Source of the DNA: Lewinellaceae bacterium
GTDB taxonomy: Bacteria > Bacteroidota > Bacteroidia > Chitinophagales > Saprospiraceae
Reading direction: 5' to 3'
Assembly (NCBI GenBank): GCA_020636325.1
Contig: JACJYC010000003.1
Coordinates: 310,001 to 374,000, forward strand
Length of the DNA: 64,000 nucleotides
Part shown: positions 50,732 through 60,386 of the stretch, one piece after another
Layout of the letters: every line of letters begins with the position of its first letter
How positions within the stretch are numbered: position 1 is the stretch's first letter
Made by a program: the position numbers and the translations under genes
The notes under the pieces: model-generated
Seen by the model: only the letters and a program-made list of their open reading frames with translations
What the model was told of the DNA's origin: nothing
The model's database searches: none

Positions 50732-51445
50732 ATGAGCAATTTCCGGTTCAAACAATTTGAGATCGGGCAGGACCGATGCGCGATGAAGGTGGGAACCGAC
50801 GGCGTATTGCTGGGCGCCTGGGTGGATGCTGCCGGTGCGGAGCGGATACTGGATATCGGCACGGGTACGGGCCTGATCGCGTTGATGCTGGCCCAGAAAT
50901 CAGCGACCGCGCGGATCACCGGCATCGATATCGATCCTTCGGCCACGGTACAGGCATTGGAAAATGTGCGGGCATCTCCCTGGAGCGACCGGATAGCGGT
51001 CATTCAGGTTTCCGCCCAGGAATTCGGCAGGGCACAGGGCCGGGAATTCGACCTTATCGTCAGCAATCCGCCCTATTTCGACAAGGCCTTGCTGTCGGCG
51101 GATCAGGGCCGGAACCGGGTTCGGCATACCATTGATCTGAGCTACGGCGACCTGGTGAAGGCGGTTGACGGGTTGCTGGCCGACGAGGGCCGGTTTTATG
51201 CCATATTGCCTGCCCGGGCTGCGGAAGGATTTTGCAGGATCGGGCGATATTTCGGGTTGTACTGTACCGGGATGCTGAAAATAGCCACAAAAAGCGGCAA
51301 GCCGGTCTCCAGGGTCATATTGGAATTCAGGCGGCAGGAAACGATCGCCTGGGAGGAAGAACTGACCATACAGGGCGACCACGACAGCCGATGGTCGGAA
51401 GCTTACCGGAAATTGACGGCTCCGTTTTATCTGAATCTGGAATAG
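50732..51445 (+). CDS. trmN6: tRNA1(Val) (adenine(37)-N6)-methyltransferase
   Basis: 237 residues of a class I SAM methyltransferase. The N-terminal FRFKQFEIGQDRCAMKVGTDGVLLGAW (here FEIGQDRCAMKVGTDG) and SAM motif ILDIGTGTGLIALML are typical of YfiC/TrmN6; the catalytic NPPY is at about 112-115. It methylates N6 of A37 in tRNA-Val. Twelve bases after the amidase gene, so probably co-transcribed, and ended by a strong terminator. Confidence 0.88.
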   Translation: MSNFRFKQFEIGQDRCAMKVGTDGVLLGAWVDAAGAERILDIGTGTGLIALMLAQKSATARITGIDIDPSATVQALENVRASPWSDRIAVIQVSAQEFGRAQGREFDLIVSNPPYFDKALLSADQGRNRVRHTIDLSYGDLVKAVDGLLADEGRFYAILPARAAEGFCRIGRYFGLYCTGMLKIATKSGKPVSRVILEFRRQETIAWEEELTIQGDHDSRWSEAYRKLTAPFYLNLE

Positions 51446-51467
51446 AGGAGCGTCTGCCCATTAATTG

Positions 51468-51505
51468 AAAACGGGAAGCTGCATTTGTTGCGGCTTCCCG
51501 TTTTT
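51468..51505 (+). terminator. Rho-independent terminator after trmN6
   Basis: Perfect 12-base arms AAAACGGGAAGC (51468-51479) and GCTTCCCGTTTT (51493-51504), 13-base loop, T-tract. The A-rich 5' side makes it work in both directions. Confidence 0.92.
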
Positions 51506-51513
51506 CAGGGGTT

Positions 51514-51777
51514 TCATTTTAGTTGGACCTCAATTTGATTTTCTTCCAGAATTTTGAGCGCGGCCTTCAGGATAGCCGTATCTTCCAGGTTGACAATCCC
51601 GCCGTCGGGTCCTGGTTCCAAATGTTTACCGGCATAGTCGCCATCTTCGAATTTGTTGGCGCCGAAATAATTCCGCACCGTTTGCTCCTTTATCTTCAAT
51701 TCGTTGGCTATCCGAGCGACACTGCCGGTGGGGAGCTTGTGTTTGATGTCCCTCAGTTCATTGAATGTGATAATCAT
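51514..51777 (-). CDS. Small protein with putative helix-turn-helix
   Basis: 87 residues. Residues 16-38 (TGSVARIANELKIKEQTVRNYF, here GSVARIANELKI and EQTVRNYFG) read like a helix-turn-helix with a recognition helix, followed by GANKFEDGDYAGKHLEPGPDGG and a helical end. Similar short proteins occur across Bacteroidota as putative DNA-binding proteins; no function is known to me. It has a well-placed promoter and a terminator on the other side, so it is a single-gene unit. Confidence 0.7.
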   Translation of the reverse strand: MIITFNELRDIKHKLPTGSVARIANELKIKEQTVRNYFGANKFEDGDYAGKHLEPGPDGGIVNLEDTAILKAALKILEENQIEVQLK

Positions 51778-51820
51778 AAAGCTGTAATTTTGGTGAGAAA
51801 TAAGTCTGCAATCTTCAGGT

Positions 51821-51850
51821 CTAAAGTACCCCCTTTTTCAGTTTTTTCAA
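51821..51850 (-). promoter_or_regulatory. Promoter of the small HTH-like gene
   Basis: On the minus strand TTG (51848-51850), 19-base spacer, TACTTTAG (51821-51828), two mismatches at the end of -7. The leader is about 40 bases. Confidence 0.5.
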
Positions 51851-52038
51851 AATTTATTTGGAAAAAAAGGACGAAAAAAATAGAAAAACCTGAATTGTGA
51901 AATGATGGTTGAAGCGGGGCTTCTTTTGCGGGCACAGGACCCCTTGCGGGAGGTTGTTTGAGGCTGGTCCGGCCTGAAACGGCGCATCCCGGACTTCGGG
52001 GCGGAAATCCGGGATGCGATGGCCATATCTTCGTTTGC

Positions 52039-53682
52039 TTAAAAACGGGCGGAAATCCCGACCAGGGCGTTCAACCCGAATGTGGGATAGTACTCCCACC
52101 GCTGGCGTTTGTTGTTGGCCAGGTTGTTGATCATGATGAACCCGCCGAAGTTTTCGGAGAAGAAATACTCCAAACCTGCGCTGATGTCAAACAAGGCGTT
52201 CAGGTTTTTCACTTCGCCTTTCAGGTCGCGGTACGGAACGCCGTTTTCGAGGAAGAACTCGCCGGTTACGCGGGCTTTCTGATCGGGCGTTGTGTACTTG
52301 GCCGCTACGTTGACCGAGAAGCTGGGCAGGTGCCAGGCCTTTTCTTCCCGTTTGGGGTTGAAAACGTTCTGGCTGAGGGTGCCGACGAGTTCGAAGCCCT
52401 TGAACAGCGGAGCTGAAAGCGATCCCTTGATGTAGAAAACGCTGACCGTATCGTAGATCGGATCAAAGCGGACGACCGGGCTCAAGGTATCGCTGATCAG
52501 GAACAAGGCCAGGTCATCCGTATTTTTATAGCCGATCTGGGCGTTGTAGTCAATCCCCTGGATATTCCCCTTGATGCCGCCGAAGAAATCGTTGTAGTGG
52601 GTATTTTTGACCGGCACCCTCGATTCGAGGTAGGGGTTGTAATCCGTCAGGTTGCGGAACGTGTTTTTCTGCAGACTGCCTTCAGCGCCGATAAAGGCGC
52701 CGAGGATGCCTTCCACGATATTGGCGGAGAGTTCGATATCCGGGAAGAAGGAGAACTCATCGTTGTGGGAAGCGATATTGACGCCGATTTTTGCCTTGAA
52801 ACGGTCGCCGTGATAAGCGTAGGAGGGGTTCAGGAAAAAGTTGTTGAGGGTCTGCTTGCCGTCCGTTTTGAAGGAAGTGAAATCGGTGGTCAGGTTGACG
52901 CGCAGGGCATGCTGCCCCTGGAACCACTTGGTGCCGCTGATCTTGAGCACAAATCCGTTCTCGCGGGCTTCGTAGTTATCGTTGAGGATATAGTAGTCGA
53001 AACCGGCCGAGTAGTTGAAATCCGCTTCGGTCCGGACGCCGTTGAAAATGGAGGCGCCGATATCAAAAATGGAAAACCGCTGCCGAACCTCTTCGGGTAC
53101 GAAGGTGTAGGAGGAGTCGAATTCCTCATTGATGGTATTGTAACCGTAAAAATGGTGGGTATTCCGGGTATAGCCCAGCCGGCCGTTGACGGCAAACCCC
53201 TGGTCAAAATAATAGGTGCCCGTTGCGCCGAAATGGTTGCGGTTGAACCGCTGGTTTTCGACCTTTTTGGTGTTATTGGCGGAGTGATGTTTGAAATCGA
53301 TGCCGAAATCGAGGTTTTTCACCGAATTCAGGTAGTAGGAAGCCTCCCCGTAAAGGGACGCCGGAAGGCCAGGCCCCAGCTTGAGGTAGCCCTGATAGAC
53401 TTTCTGGTTGTCGTCGCCGCGCATGGCCAACGGGCGGATGCTGGGCGGAAGGTAATCAACATCCGTCGTTTTGGTGATGACATTGTAGGTCTGCTTCCTG
53501 GTCACCGTATCGAGGGGCGGCAATCCGGGAGAGACGTCTATCTTGGCGGTCTCCAGCAAGTGTGCATCAAAGCTCTTTACGACATCGACCTGTTCGGAAG
53601 GCAATTCCTTCTGGGCGAAGGCGGCCAGTGCCAATAAAGAGAAAGTGAACGGCAAAACAATATATTTCAGAGAACGATTCAT
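52039..53682 (-). CDS. Outer-membrane beta-barrel protein
   Basis: 547 residues with a signal peptide (YIVLPFTFSLLALAAFAQ). The body is a run of amphipathic strands with many aromatic residues (GEASYYLNSVKNLDFGID, FDYYILNDNYEA, VAAKYT) and ends VGISARF with a terminal Phe, typical of outer-membrane barrels. It lacks a TonB box or plug that I can recognise. It starts 35 bases after the TPR protein gene on the same strand, so the two form an operon. Function unknown. Confidence 0.75.
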   Translation of the reverse strand: MNRSLKYIVLPFTFSLLALAAFAQKELPSEQVDVVKSFDAHLLETAKIDVSPGLPPLDTVTRKQTYNVITKTTDVDYLPPSIRPLAMRGDDNQKVYQGYLKLGPGLPASLYGEASYYLNSVKNLDFGIDFKHHSANNTKKVENQRFNRNHFGATGTYYFDQGFAVNGRLGYTRNTHHFYGYNTINEEFDSSYTFVPEEVRQRFSIFDIGASIFNGVRTEADFNYSAGFDYYILNDNYEARENGFVLKISGTKWFQGQHALRVNLTTDFTSFKTDGKQTLNNFFLNPSYAYHGDRFKAKIGVNIASHNDEFSFFPDIELSANIVEGILGAFIGAEGSLQKNTFRNLTDYNPYLESRVPVKNTHYNDFFGGIKGNIQGIDYNAQIGYKNTDDLALFLISDTLSPVVRFDPIYDTVSVFYIKGSLSAPLFKGFELVGTLSQNVFNPKREEKAWHLPSFSVNVAAKYTTPDQKARVTGEFFLENGVPYRDLKGEVKNLNALFDISAGLEYFFSENFGGFIMINNLANNKRQRWEYYPTFGLNALVGISARF

Positions 53683-53717
53683 TGTTCGATTGATTTTAAG
53701 GTGATCACTTGGAGGAA

Positions 53718-56700
53718 TCAATTGTTGTTGCTGTTGTCAAGCTCCAGGCGATTGGGATCGGGCGCTGCCCGCAGCTTGCTGTTTTGGTTGAGTTGCTGAT
53801 TGATTCGCTCCAGCTTGGTCCGGGCGGTTTGCACCAGCTCCTGGTCCTCGTTATAGTTTTCGAGCAGCGCTTCCAGGGCTGCCCGGGCGTTGTACAGATC
53901 GCCCTTTTCCGACAGGATATCGGACAGGAGGATAATGCTTTTGGCCACCCAGAAAGGATACGCCGAACTTTCTTTGTTGGAGTTCAGGCAAAGGGTCTGG
54001 GCGGTGTTCAGGTCGCGTTTCAGGTAGTAGATGTAGGCTTTCAGGTACCTGGCCTCGGCCGTTTGTTCGTTATCGCTCATCTGGATCACTTTATTCAGGG
54101 AGGTCAGGGCGCCGTCGTAATCCTTGCGATCGTAATTGATCTTGCCGATATAAAAATGGGCGGTTGCGGCCTGTTCCTGTGAAGCGCTCGGGTTATTGGC
54201 CACTTTATTGGCCAGGGTATATACCGCTTGGGTATTGTTCAGGCGGTAAGCGCTTCGCAACGCTCCCAGCTGCGCTTCAAACCGCTCCTCATCGGTGGAT
54301 GCCACAGCCTCCAGCTGTGAATAGTAGGTGTAGGATTTATTGAAATCCAGGCTGTGGTTATAGGCGATGATAGCGGCTTTTTCCAGCGATTTTGCATAGA
54401 ATTTGCTGTTGCCTTTGCCGATGACGGTTTCATAGTCCTGAAGCGCTTCCGTGTATTGGCGCAGCACCGCATTGGATTCTGCGCGGTGATAAAAAGCGGT
54501 CAGGGTGTACAACCCGTTGGGGAATTTGCGGAGGTAGTCCGTATAGGCGGTGATGGCCCGGGAATAATTCCCGTTCTCAAACTGGGATTCAGCGGCTTTG
54601 AAATTGATGGAATCCTTTGAGAGGTTGTCTACCTTATAACCCGGAATGGTTTCCAGGAAGGCAAAATACTCGTCAGCCCGGCCCATGTCGTCCACATAGA
54701 TCTCTTCCAGTGCGGCCAGCGCGAGGCTGGCATCCGACGGCTCCGGATTGTTGCTGAAAACCTGCTTGTAGTAATTGATGGCTGTTTCGAGGCTGCCCTG
54801 GTTATAGCTGATGAGGCCCAATTGGATCAGGCCTTTGGTAATCAGGTTGGACGAATTCTTGTAATCGGTGACCAGGGTCTTCAGCGGCGGAACGGCCTTG
54901 TTCAGCTGTCCGATCTCCTGGTAGGTGATGCCGAGCTGAAGGAGGGCTTCATCCGCGTAGTCCGATTTGGGGAATTCCCGGGCAATCCGTTCCAGCGCCA
55001 GGATCTTGTCGGTCACCCGGCCCCTGAGGCCTTCAATAATGGCTTTCTGGTAGATGGCGTAAACGAACCCGGAATACCGCTGATCGATCGCCTGATCGTA
55101 GTATTTAATGGCCTGGTCGTAGTTGTTCCGTTTGAAGTTGCAGTCGCCGGCGCGCAGGATGGCGTCGCCGAGTACGCGGTCTTTGACGTCGTTATTGCCG
55201 ATGAAGGCCTTATTCCTGGTTATGCCGTTGGCGGCTTCCTGGAAGAAGCCCAGGGCTGCCGTGTAATTATTCTGTTTGAGGTAGTTATACCCTTGCAGGT
55301 AATTGCCGGTAAACATGGAAGCTTCGTCCGGCAGATTGCTCATGGTTTTGGCCATGGTCAGGAATTCGTTGGTCTGGCGGATGCTCTGGTCGTAATTTTC
55401 CTGCCTGTGGGAAATATCGGCCAGCCAGTAAGTGGCCAGCGCTTTGGTTTTCAGGTCGGTCGGGAACTGAAGGGATTTATTGAAATGGAGTTTTGCGCCT
55501 TCCAGATCGTTTTCCTGCATCAGCTGGAGTGCCCGGAGGTAGGTGACCTGCTGGTAGCTTTTCTGGAGCTGGGGCGATTTATTGGGCATGTTTTCCAGTA
55601 CTTCCAGCGCCTGTTTGTAGTCGCGGTAGGAAAGGAAGATCTCGCTCATCAGGGTTTGGGCTTCCACGTAATACCTGGAGCCGGGGCCGAAGGTCTGCAG
55701 CGCCCCGATCGCTTCGCGCGGATCTTTCAGCTCGTAGGACAATTTACCGTAGTTGAACAGGGCCTCTTCCTGGATCTGGGTGTCGTAGTTCATCCGTTTG
55801 GCGGAGGCCAGGGCGGTGCGGGCCGAGGTTTTCCGGCCGAGTTTGAGGTTGGCGTCGGCCAGGTAATACATAGCCGATTGCCCCATGGGGGAGTCTACGC
55901 TGGAAAGCTCGCTCAGGCTCCGAACGGCTTTCTGGTAATCCCCGGCCTGGTATTGGGCAAAACCGAGCTGGTACCATTCTTCTTCGCGCATTTTACCGCT
56001 GCGTTCGGCGTAGTATTCCAGGTAGGGCAGGGCCTTTTTGTAGTCGCCTTTTTCAAAGTAGGCCTGACCGACGAGCTGGTTGATCTCCGTTGTGTTGCGC
56101 AAACCGGCTTCCTGCAATCTCGGTTCCGCGTAGGCGATGAGTTCATCGAACCGCCTTTCGGCAAAGTAGATCTGGGTCAGGTAATAAGGGATGTAGGGTT
56201 TGTATTTTTTGGACTTTTCCACCACCCTGAACTGGCTGATGGCCTGGTCGTAGTTGCTTTCATAGAAATAGCACAACCCCAGGTAATAATTGGTCGGATA
56301 GTAATATTCGTTGTCAAAATCCTTGATCTCCGCAAAATTGGCTTTGGCTTGCGGAAACCGTTTCTGGACAAAGAAGGAATACCCCATTTTGAACCGGACT
56401 TCCGAGCGCTGTTCGCGGGTCATCCCGCCGGTCGGCACCTGGGAATAATATTCAACGGCTTTTTCGTATTTGCCGTCGTTGTAGTAGTAGTTGGCGATCT
56501 CGACCAGTGCGTCATTGGCAATGGGGTCCGGGCGATGGCTCCTGATAAAATCCAGGATGAGCTTTTCGCCATCCGGGTCGTTGAGCTGAACGGCACACTT
56601 GGCGTAGTTGAACTCCGCCTTGGTCAGCAGCAATTCCGCTTCCGGTTCGTTCACCGGTTTCAGCTTGGCAATGGTCTGTTGGAATTCTTGTTGCGCCTGA

Positions 56701-56840
56701 TCCAGTAACCCCTTTTCCATAAATGCTTCACCGCGTTTGTAAGCCTCATTGGCATCAGTGAATACGGTGGAGGATTGGGCATGGAGGATAAAGGAGGCAA
56801 ACCAGGCAGTCAAAAAGGTTAAGATAAGTCGAGATTTCAT
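53718..56840 (-). CDS. Large tetratricopeptide-repeat protein
   Basis: 1040 residues with a signal peptide (LILTFLTAWFASFILHAQ). Almost the whole length is TPR-like helical repeats of about 34 residues, seen as A-x-x-Y-x-(K/Q)-A units such as DQAISQFRVVE, YKKALPYLEYYAE, YDQAIKYYDQAI and YSRAITAYTDYL; more than 20 copies are likely. TPR proteins scaffold protein complexes; this one should be periplasmic or attached to the outer membrane. The downstream barrel protein is the obvious partner. No promoter recognised. Confidence 0.9.
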   Translation of the reverse strand: MKSRLILTFLTAWFASFILHAQSSTVFTDANEAYKRGEAFMEKGLLDQAQQEFQQTIAKLKPVNEPEAELLLTKAEFNYAKCAVQLNDPDGEKLILDFIRSHRPDPIANDALVEIANYYYNDGKYEKAVEYYSQVPTGGMTREQRSEVRFKMGYSFFVQKRFPQAKANFAEIKDFDNEYYYPTNYYLGLCYFYESNYDQAISQFRVVEKSKKYKPYIPYYLTQIYFAERRFDELIAYAEPRLQEAGLRNTTEINQLVGQAYFEKGDYKKALPYLEYYAERSGKMREEEWYQLGFAQYQAGDYQKAVRSLSELSSVDSPMGQSAMYYLADANLKLGRKTSARTALASAKRMNYDTQIQEEALFNYGKLSYELKDPREAIGALQTFGPGSRYYVEAQTLMSEIFLSYRDYKQALEVLENMPNKSPQLQKSYQQVTYLRALQLMQENDLEGAKLHFNKSLQFPTDLKTKALATYWLADISHRQENYDQSIRQTNEFLTMAKTMSNLPDEASMFTGNYLQGYNYLKQNNYTAALGFFQEAANGITRNKAFIGNNDVKDRVLGDAILRAGDCNFKRNNYDQAIKYYDQAIDQRYSGFVYAIYQKAIIEGLRGRVTDKILALERIAREFPKSDYADEALLQLGITYQEIGQLNKAVPPLKTLVTDYKNSSNLITKGLIQLGLISYNQGSLETAINYYKQVFSNNPEPSDASLALAALEEIYVDDMGRADEYFAFLETIPGYKVDNLSKDSINFKAAESQFENGNYSRAITAYTDYLRKFPNGLYTLTAFYHRAESNAVLRQYTEALQDYETVIGKGNSKFYAKSLEKAAIIAYNHSLDFNKSYTYYSQLEAVASTDEERFEAQLGALRSAYRLNNTQAVYTLANKVANNPSASQEQAATAHFYIGKINYDRKDYDGALTSLNKVIQMSDNEQTAEARYLKAYIYYLKRDLNTAQTLCLNSNKESSAYPFWVAKSIILLSDILSEKGDLYNARAALEALLENYNEDQELVQTARTKLERINQQLNQNSKLRAAPDPNRLELDNSNNN

Positions 56841-57007
56841 GGATGTTTCAGTTAAGGTTTGCTTCGGACAACGGAACAGCCGTTTTTCCGGGTTGTATAA
56901 CAGAAAAAACCTTTCGGTTAATTGCGATATTGTGACCGATTAAAGAAATTTTAACATTTTTCGGTTTTCCGGCTGCTGATTGGCCCGGAAAGCCGAAAAA
57001 GCGTGCG

Positions 57008-58249
57008 TTATTCAAACTCAAGGACCGTATTTGCGATGATATCGCAGCATTCCAGCAACTGCTCTTCCGTAATGACCAGCGGCGGCGCAAACCGGATGAT
57101 ATTCCCGTGGGTCGGTTTGGCCAATAACCCCTTTTCGGCCATCTTCAGGCAAATGTTCCAGGCGGTCTGGCCGGTCTCTTCCTCATCGATCACAATGGCG
57201 TTCAGCAGGCCCTTGCCGCGCACCAGGCGAACCAGCGGCGTTTTGACGACCAGCGTTTCGTGCATCTTCCGCCTGAATAATTCGCCCAGCCGGGCGGCAT
57301 TATCGGCCAGGTTTTCATCTTCCACCACCTGGAGGGCTTCCATGGCTACGGCGCAGGCCAGCGGGTTTCCGCCGTAGGTTGAGCCGTGTTCCCCGGGTTT
57401 GAGCGTGAGCATGACCTCATCGTCGGCCAATACGGCTGAGACCGGCATGACGCCGCCCGACAAGGCCTTGCCCAAAATGAGGATGTCGGGTTTGAATCCG
57501 TGGTGGTCGCAACAAAGGCGTTTGCCCGTGCGGGCGATACCGGTCTGGACTTCATCGGCGATGAACAGGACATTCCTGGCTTTGCACAGCGCATAGGCGC
57601 CGGCCAGGTATCCGGGGTCGGGAACCACCACACCGGCTTCTCCCTGGATGGGTTCCACCATGAAACCGGCCACGTCCGGGTCTTCCAGCGCCCTTTCCAG
57701 CGCCTCCGGATCATTGTATGGAATGACCACAAATCCAGGCATGTACGGGCCGAAATTGCGCACGCTGGCGGGCTCGGTGGAAGTGGATATCGCCGAGAGG
57801 GTCCGGCCCCAGAAATTGCCGGTCACGAAAATGATCTTGGCCCGGTTGGCGGGAACCCCTTTGACCTGATAGGCCCATTTCCGGCACAGCTTTACCGCCG
57901 TTTCGCCGCCTTCCACCCCGGTATTCATCGGCAGGACGCGGTCGTAGCCGAAAAGATCCGTGATGTATTCTTCGAACCTCCCGAGCACATCATTGTGGAA
58001 TGCCCGGCTGGTCAGCGTCAGTTTTTGCGCCTGCTCCACCAAGGCATTCAAGATCCTGGGGTGGCAATGGCCTTGGTTCACGGCTGAATAGGCGGACAGG
58101 AAATCGTAGTATTTTTTTCCTTCCACGTCCCATAGGAACACGCCTTTTCCTTTGGCCAGCACAACGGGGATGGGGTGGTAATTATGAGCGCCGTACTTGT
58201 CCTCCAGTTCGATCAGATCGTGGGAGGAAAGTTGAATATCGTGGATCAT
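57008..58249 (-). CDS. rocD: Ornithine aminotransferase
   Basis: 413 residues, class III PLP aminotransferase. The N-terminal KYGAHNYHPIPVVLAKGKG and SAYSAVNQGHCHP are characteristic of ornithine-oxo-acid transaminase; MNTGVEGGETAVKL, EPIQGEAGVVVP, DEVQTGIARTG, the PLP Lys in LGKALSGG (about 261) and STYGGNPLA follow. It converts ornithine and 2-oxoglutarate to glutamate semialdehyde and glutamate, linking arginine and proline metabolism. On the same strand as pncA, 75 bases downstream of it, with an AT-rich gap. Confidence 0.95.
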   Translation of the reverse strand: MIHDIQLSSHDLIELEDKYGAHNYHPIPVVLAKGKGVFLWDVEGKKYYDFLSAYSAVNQGHCHPRILNALVEQAQKLTLTSRAFHNDVLGRFEEYITDLFGYDRVLPMNTGVEGGETAVKLCRKWAYQVKGVPANRAKIIFVTGNFWGRTLSAISTSTEPASVRNFGPYMPGFVVIPYNDPEALERALEDPDVAGFMVEPIQGEAGVVVPDPGYLAGAYALCKARNVLFIADEVQTGIARTGKRLCCDHHGFKPDILILGKALSGGVMPVSAVLADDEVMLTLKPGEHGSTYGGNPLACAVAMEALQVVEDENLADNAARLGELFRRKMHETLVVKTPLVRLVRGKGLLNAIVIDEEETGQTAWNICLKMAEKGLLAKPTHGNIIRFAPPLVITEEQLLECCDIIANTVLEFE

Positions 58250-58324
58250 GTTATATTTATTTTAATTTAATATGTTGATAACTCCTGACAAGTTAATAAA
58301 ATTGCGTTGTAATCCATAAAGATA

Positions 58325-58945
58325 TCACGCCGGGGGCAAATCGCCGGACCGGATGATCCGGGCGCCTTTCTTTTCCATTTCCGCTACGGCGTTTTCCGCA
58401 TCTCCGGGGTTGAGGTTGACGCCCCTGCAACCATCCTCGATGAGCCAGGCATTGAACCCCAGGTCAAGCGCGTCCAGGACTGAGGATTTGACGCAATAGT
58501 CGGTAGCGAGCCCGAGGAAATACAGGTCCGTCACCTGTTGGTCCTTCAGCCAGTCGCCCATGCCGGTGGATTTCCGGTGGCCGTTGTCAAAAAAACAGCT
58601 GTAGCTGTCGATCCCGGGGTCGGTGCCTTTCCGGAAAACCCTGTCGATCCGGGAGGTATCCAGGCCGGAGTGGAAACTGGCGCCGAAGGTTTCCTGTACG
58701 CAGTGGATCGGCCATAGCACCTGCGGCAGGCCGTCCAGGTCGATCACCTGCCCGGGTTTGCGCCACCAATGGTTGGCTGCGAAACTGCCGTGGTTGGCCG
58801 GATGCCAGTCCTGGCTGGCCACGATCAGCCCGAAATGATCCATTGCCCGGTTGGCAACGGGTAAAACCTGCTCAGCTTCGGGCACAGGAAGTGCGCCTTC
58901 ATTAAAAAAGTCAAATTGGAGATCAATCAGGATAAGGGCATTCAT
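58325..58945 (-). CDS. pncA: Nicotinamidase
   Basis: 206 residues from the ATG at 58945. The catalytic triad is Asp8 in LIDLQFDF, Lys in FRKGTD (about 107) and Cys in LATDYCV (about 151); the metal site DWHPANHGSF is at about 50-60. It hydrolyses nicotinamide to nicotinate for NAD salvage. The start lies one base after the DUF389 gene stop, so it is in that operon. The upstream reading frame overlaps DUF389 and was not used. Confidence 0.94.
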   Translation of the reverse strand: MNALILIDLQFDFFNEGALPVPEAEQVLPVANRAMDHFGLIVASQDWHPANHGSFAANHWWRKPGQVIDLDGLPQVLWPIHCVQETFGASFHSGLDTSRIDRVFRKGTDPGIDSYSCFFDNGHRKSTGMGDWLKDQQVTDLYFLGLATDYCVKSSVLDALDLGFNAWLIEDGCRGVNLNPGDAENAVAEMEKKGARIIRSGDLPPA

Positions 58946-58946
58946 A

Positions 58947-60359
58947 TCAATAACCGATAAGCGCCAGCGTGTCGAGGTTTGTTCGTTCCAGCAGAAAAGA
59001 TTTGAGACTGGTCTCGTCCTGGCGACGTTGTTTTTCGGGTTTGCGGGTGTCCCAGTGAACAAGGAACAAAGGTAAGGAACTTGGCGGATTTTTGCCGTCA
59101 GATTGTTGGGATAATGCGTAGCCCATTTCCAGCAATTGGCTGTAAACGGACCGCGCCTCCCGGGTGATCTGTCCGATGGGAATGCTGTCCTGCCGGAGGC
59201 TGTCGAGGTGATGGTAAAACAATTTGCGTTCTTCGGCTTCCTTCCGCTGGGAATCCGCCAGGTTTTTCAGTTGTTCCGACAGGGTTCCGAGGGAGGCCAC
59301 TTCGTATTGGACCTTGTCGAGCCGTTCAAGCTCCACCCCGTAATCGGGTATCGGGCGCAGGTAGGTACCGGCAAGGGCATATTTCTCGTGCAGGAGTTCG
59401 TTAATGATGGGAATGGAATCCTCCGGGATGGTCCGGCCCATGAGTTGCACGACCAGCAGGGTGGAATCTTCGGCGATCGGAAAGGTCTTGTAATTCAGGC
59501 AAACGTTCCGGAGGTTATCCTCCACAAAGGCCTTGACGTTTTGTTTGTAGCGCAGATCGGCGATCACCTTGCGGAGGATGTACAGCCCGGGAATGGTGAT
59601 CAGCAAGCTGAAAATCAGTACGATATAGCGATTTCGCCGGTTTTCGGCCGGATCAACCAGCCGGCTTCTGTACGGAAACCTCAGCAACCGGATGATGAGG
59701 TAGGTGGTTAGGGCAATGAAAAATGAGTTGAGGAAAAAGAGGTAAAAGGAATTGAGCATGACATCAAAATTCCCTTTGGCGATGCCGTAACCCGTAACGC
59801 AAAGCGGCGGCATCAATGCAGTGGCAATGGCAACACCCGGAATGGCATTGGACTTGTCTTTGCGGGATACGGAGATGATGCCGGCCACACCGCCGAAAAC
59901 AGCTACCAGGCCATCCAGAAAAGTGGGGGCCGTACGGGCCTGGATCTCATTGGTCAGGGTGCCCAGCGGCGTAACCAGGAAATAGGCCGTACTGGTAAAC
60001 AGGGCGATCAGGATGGCGATGGAGAAATTCCGGAGGGAAATGAGCAAGGTTTCCTGGTCATTGGTGCCGACCGCGAGGCCAACGCCCAGGATCGGGTTCA
60101 TCAGCGGGGATATCAGCATGGCTCCGATGATCACAGCGGGTGAATTGAGGTCAAGACCGAGCGATGCGATCATGATGGAGCACATGAGCATCCAGGCGTT
60201 GGAGCCGCGCATCCGGTTGCCGCTTTTGATGGCGGCCACCGTTCCGGCCCGGTCCTGACCTTCCCTCAGGTCCATAAGGTCCCTGAACCAATCCCTGGTG
60301 GCATAGACCAGTTGGTTAAACAGGTCCCCTATGGTCTGTTTTTGGCGTTTATCCGGCAT
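58947..60359 (-). CDS. DUF389 membrane protein
   Basis: 470 residues. The first 260 hold about six membrane helices with the family segments AVIIGAMLISPLMNPILGVG and GVAIATALMPPLCVTGYG; the rest is a soluble helical domain with the predicted coiled-coil region QLKNLADSQRKEAEERK. The family is widespread and its role is unknown; transport has been suggested. Between RDD (27 bases upstream) and pncA (one base downstream) in an operon. Confidence 0.9.
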   Translation of the reverse strand: MPDKRQKQTIGDLFNQLVYATRDWFRDLMDLREGQDRAGTVAAIKSGNRMRGSNAWMLMCSIMIASLGLDLNSPAVIIGAMLISPLMNPILGVGLAVGTNDQETLLISLRNFSIAILIALFTSTAYFLVTPLGTLTNEIQARTAPTFLDGLVAVFGGVAGIISVSRKDKSNAIPGVAIATALMPPLCVTGYGIAKGNFDVMLNSFYLFFLNSFFIALTTYLIIRLLRFPYRSRLVDPAENRRNRYIVLIFSLLITIPGLYILRKVIADLRYKQNVKAFVEDNLRNVCLNYKTFPIAEDSTLLVVQLMGRTIPEDSIPIINELLHEKYALAGTYLRPIPDYGVELERLDKVQYEVASLGTLSEQLKNLADSQRKEAEERKLFYHHLDSLRQDSIPIGQITREARSVYSQLLEMGYALSQQSDGKNPPSSLPLFLVHWDTRKPEKQRRQDETSLKSFLLERTNLDTLALIGY

Positions 60360-60386
60360 TTTCCATTGATAAACGGAGCATGAAAA

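Noticed and set aside
54822..56708. 628-codon plus-strand open frame opposite the TPR gene
   Set aside because: Shadow frame produced by the codon pattern of the TPR repeats; no start context or known motif.
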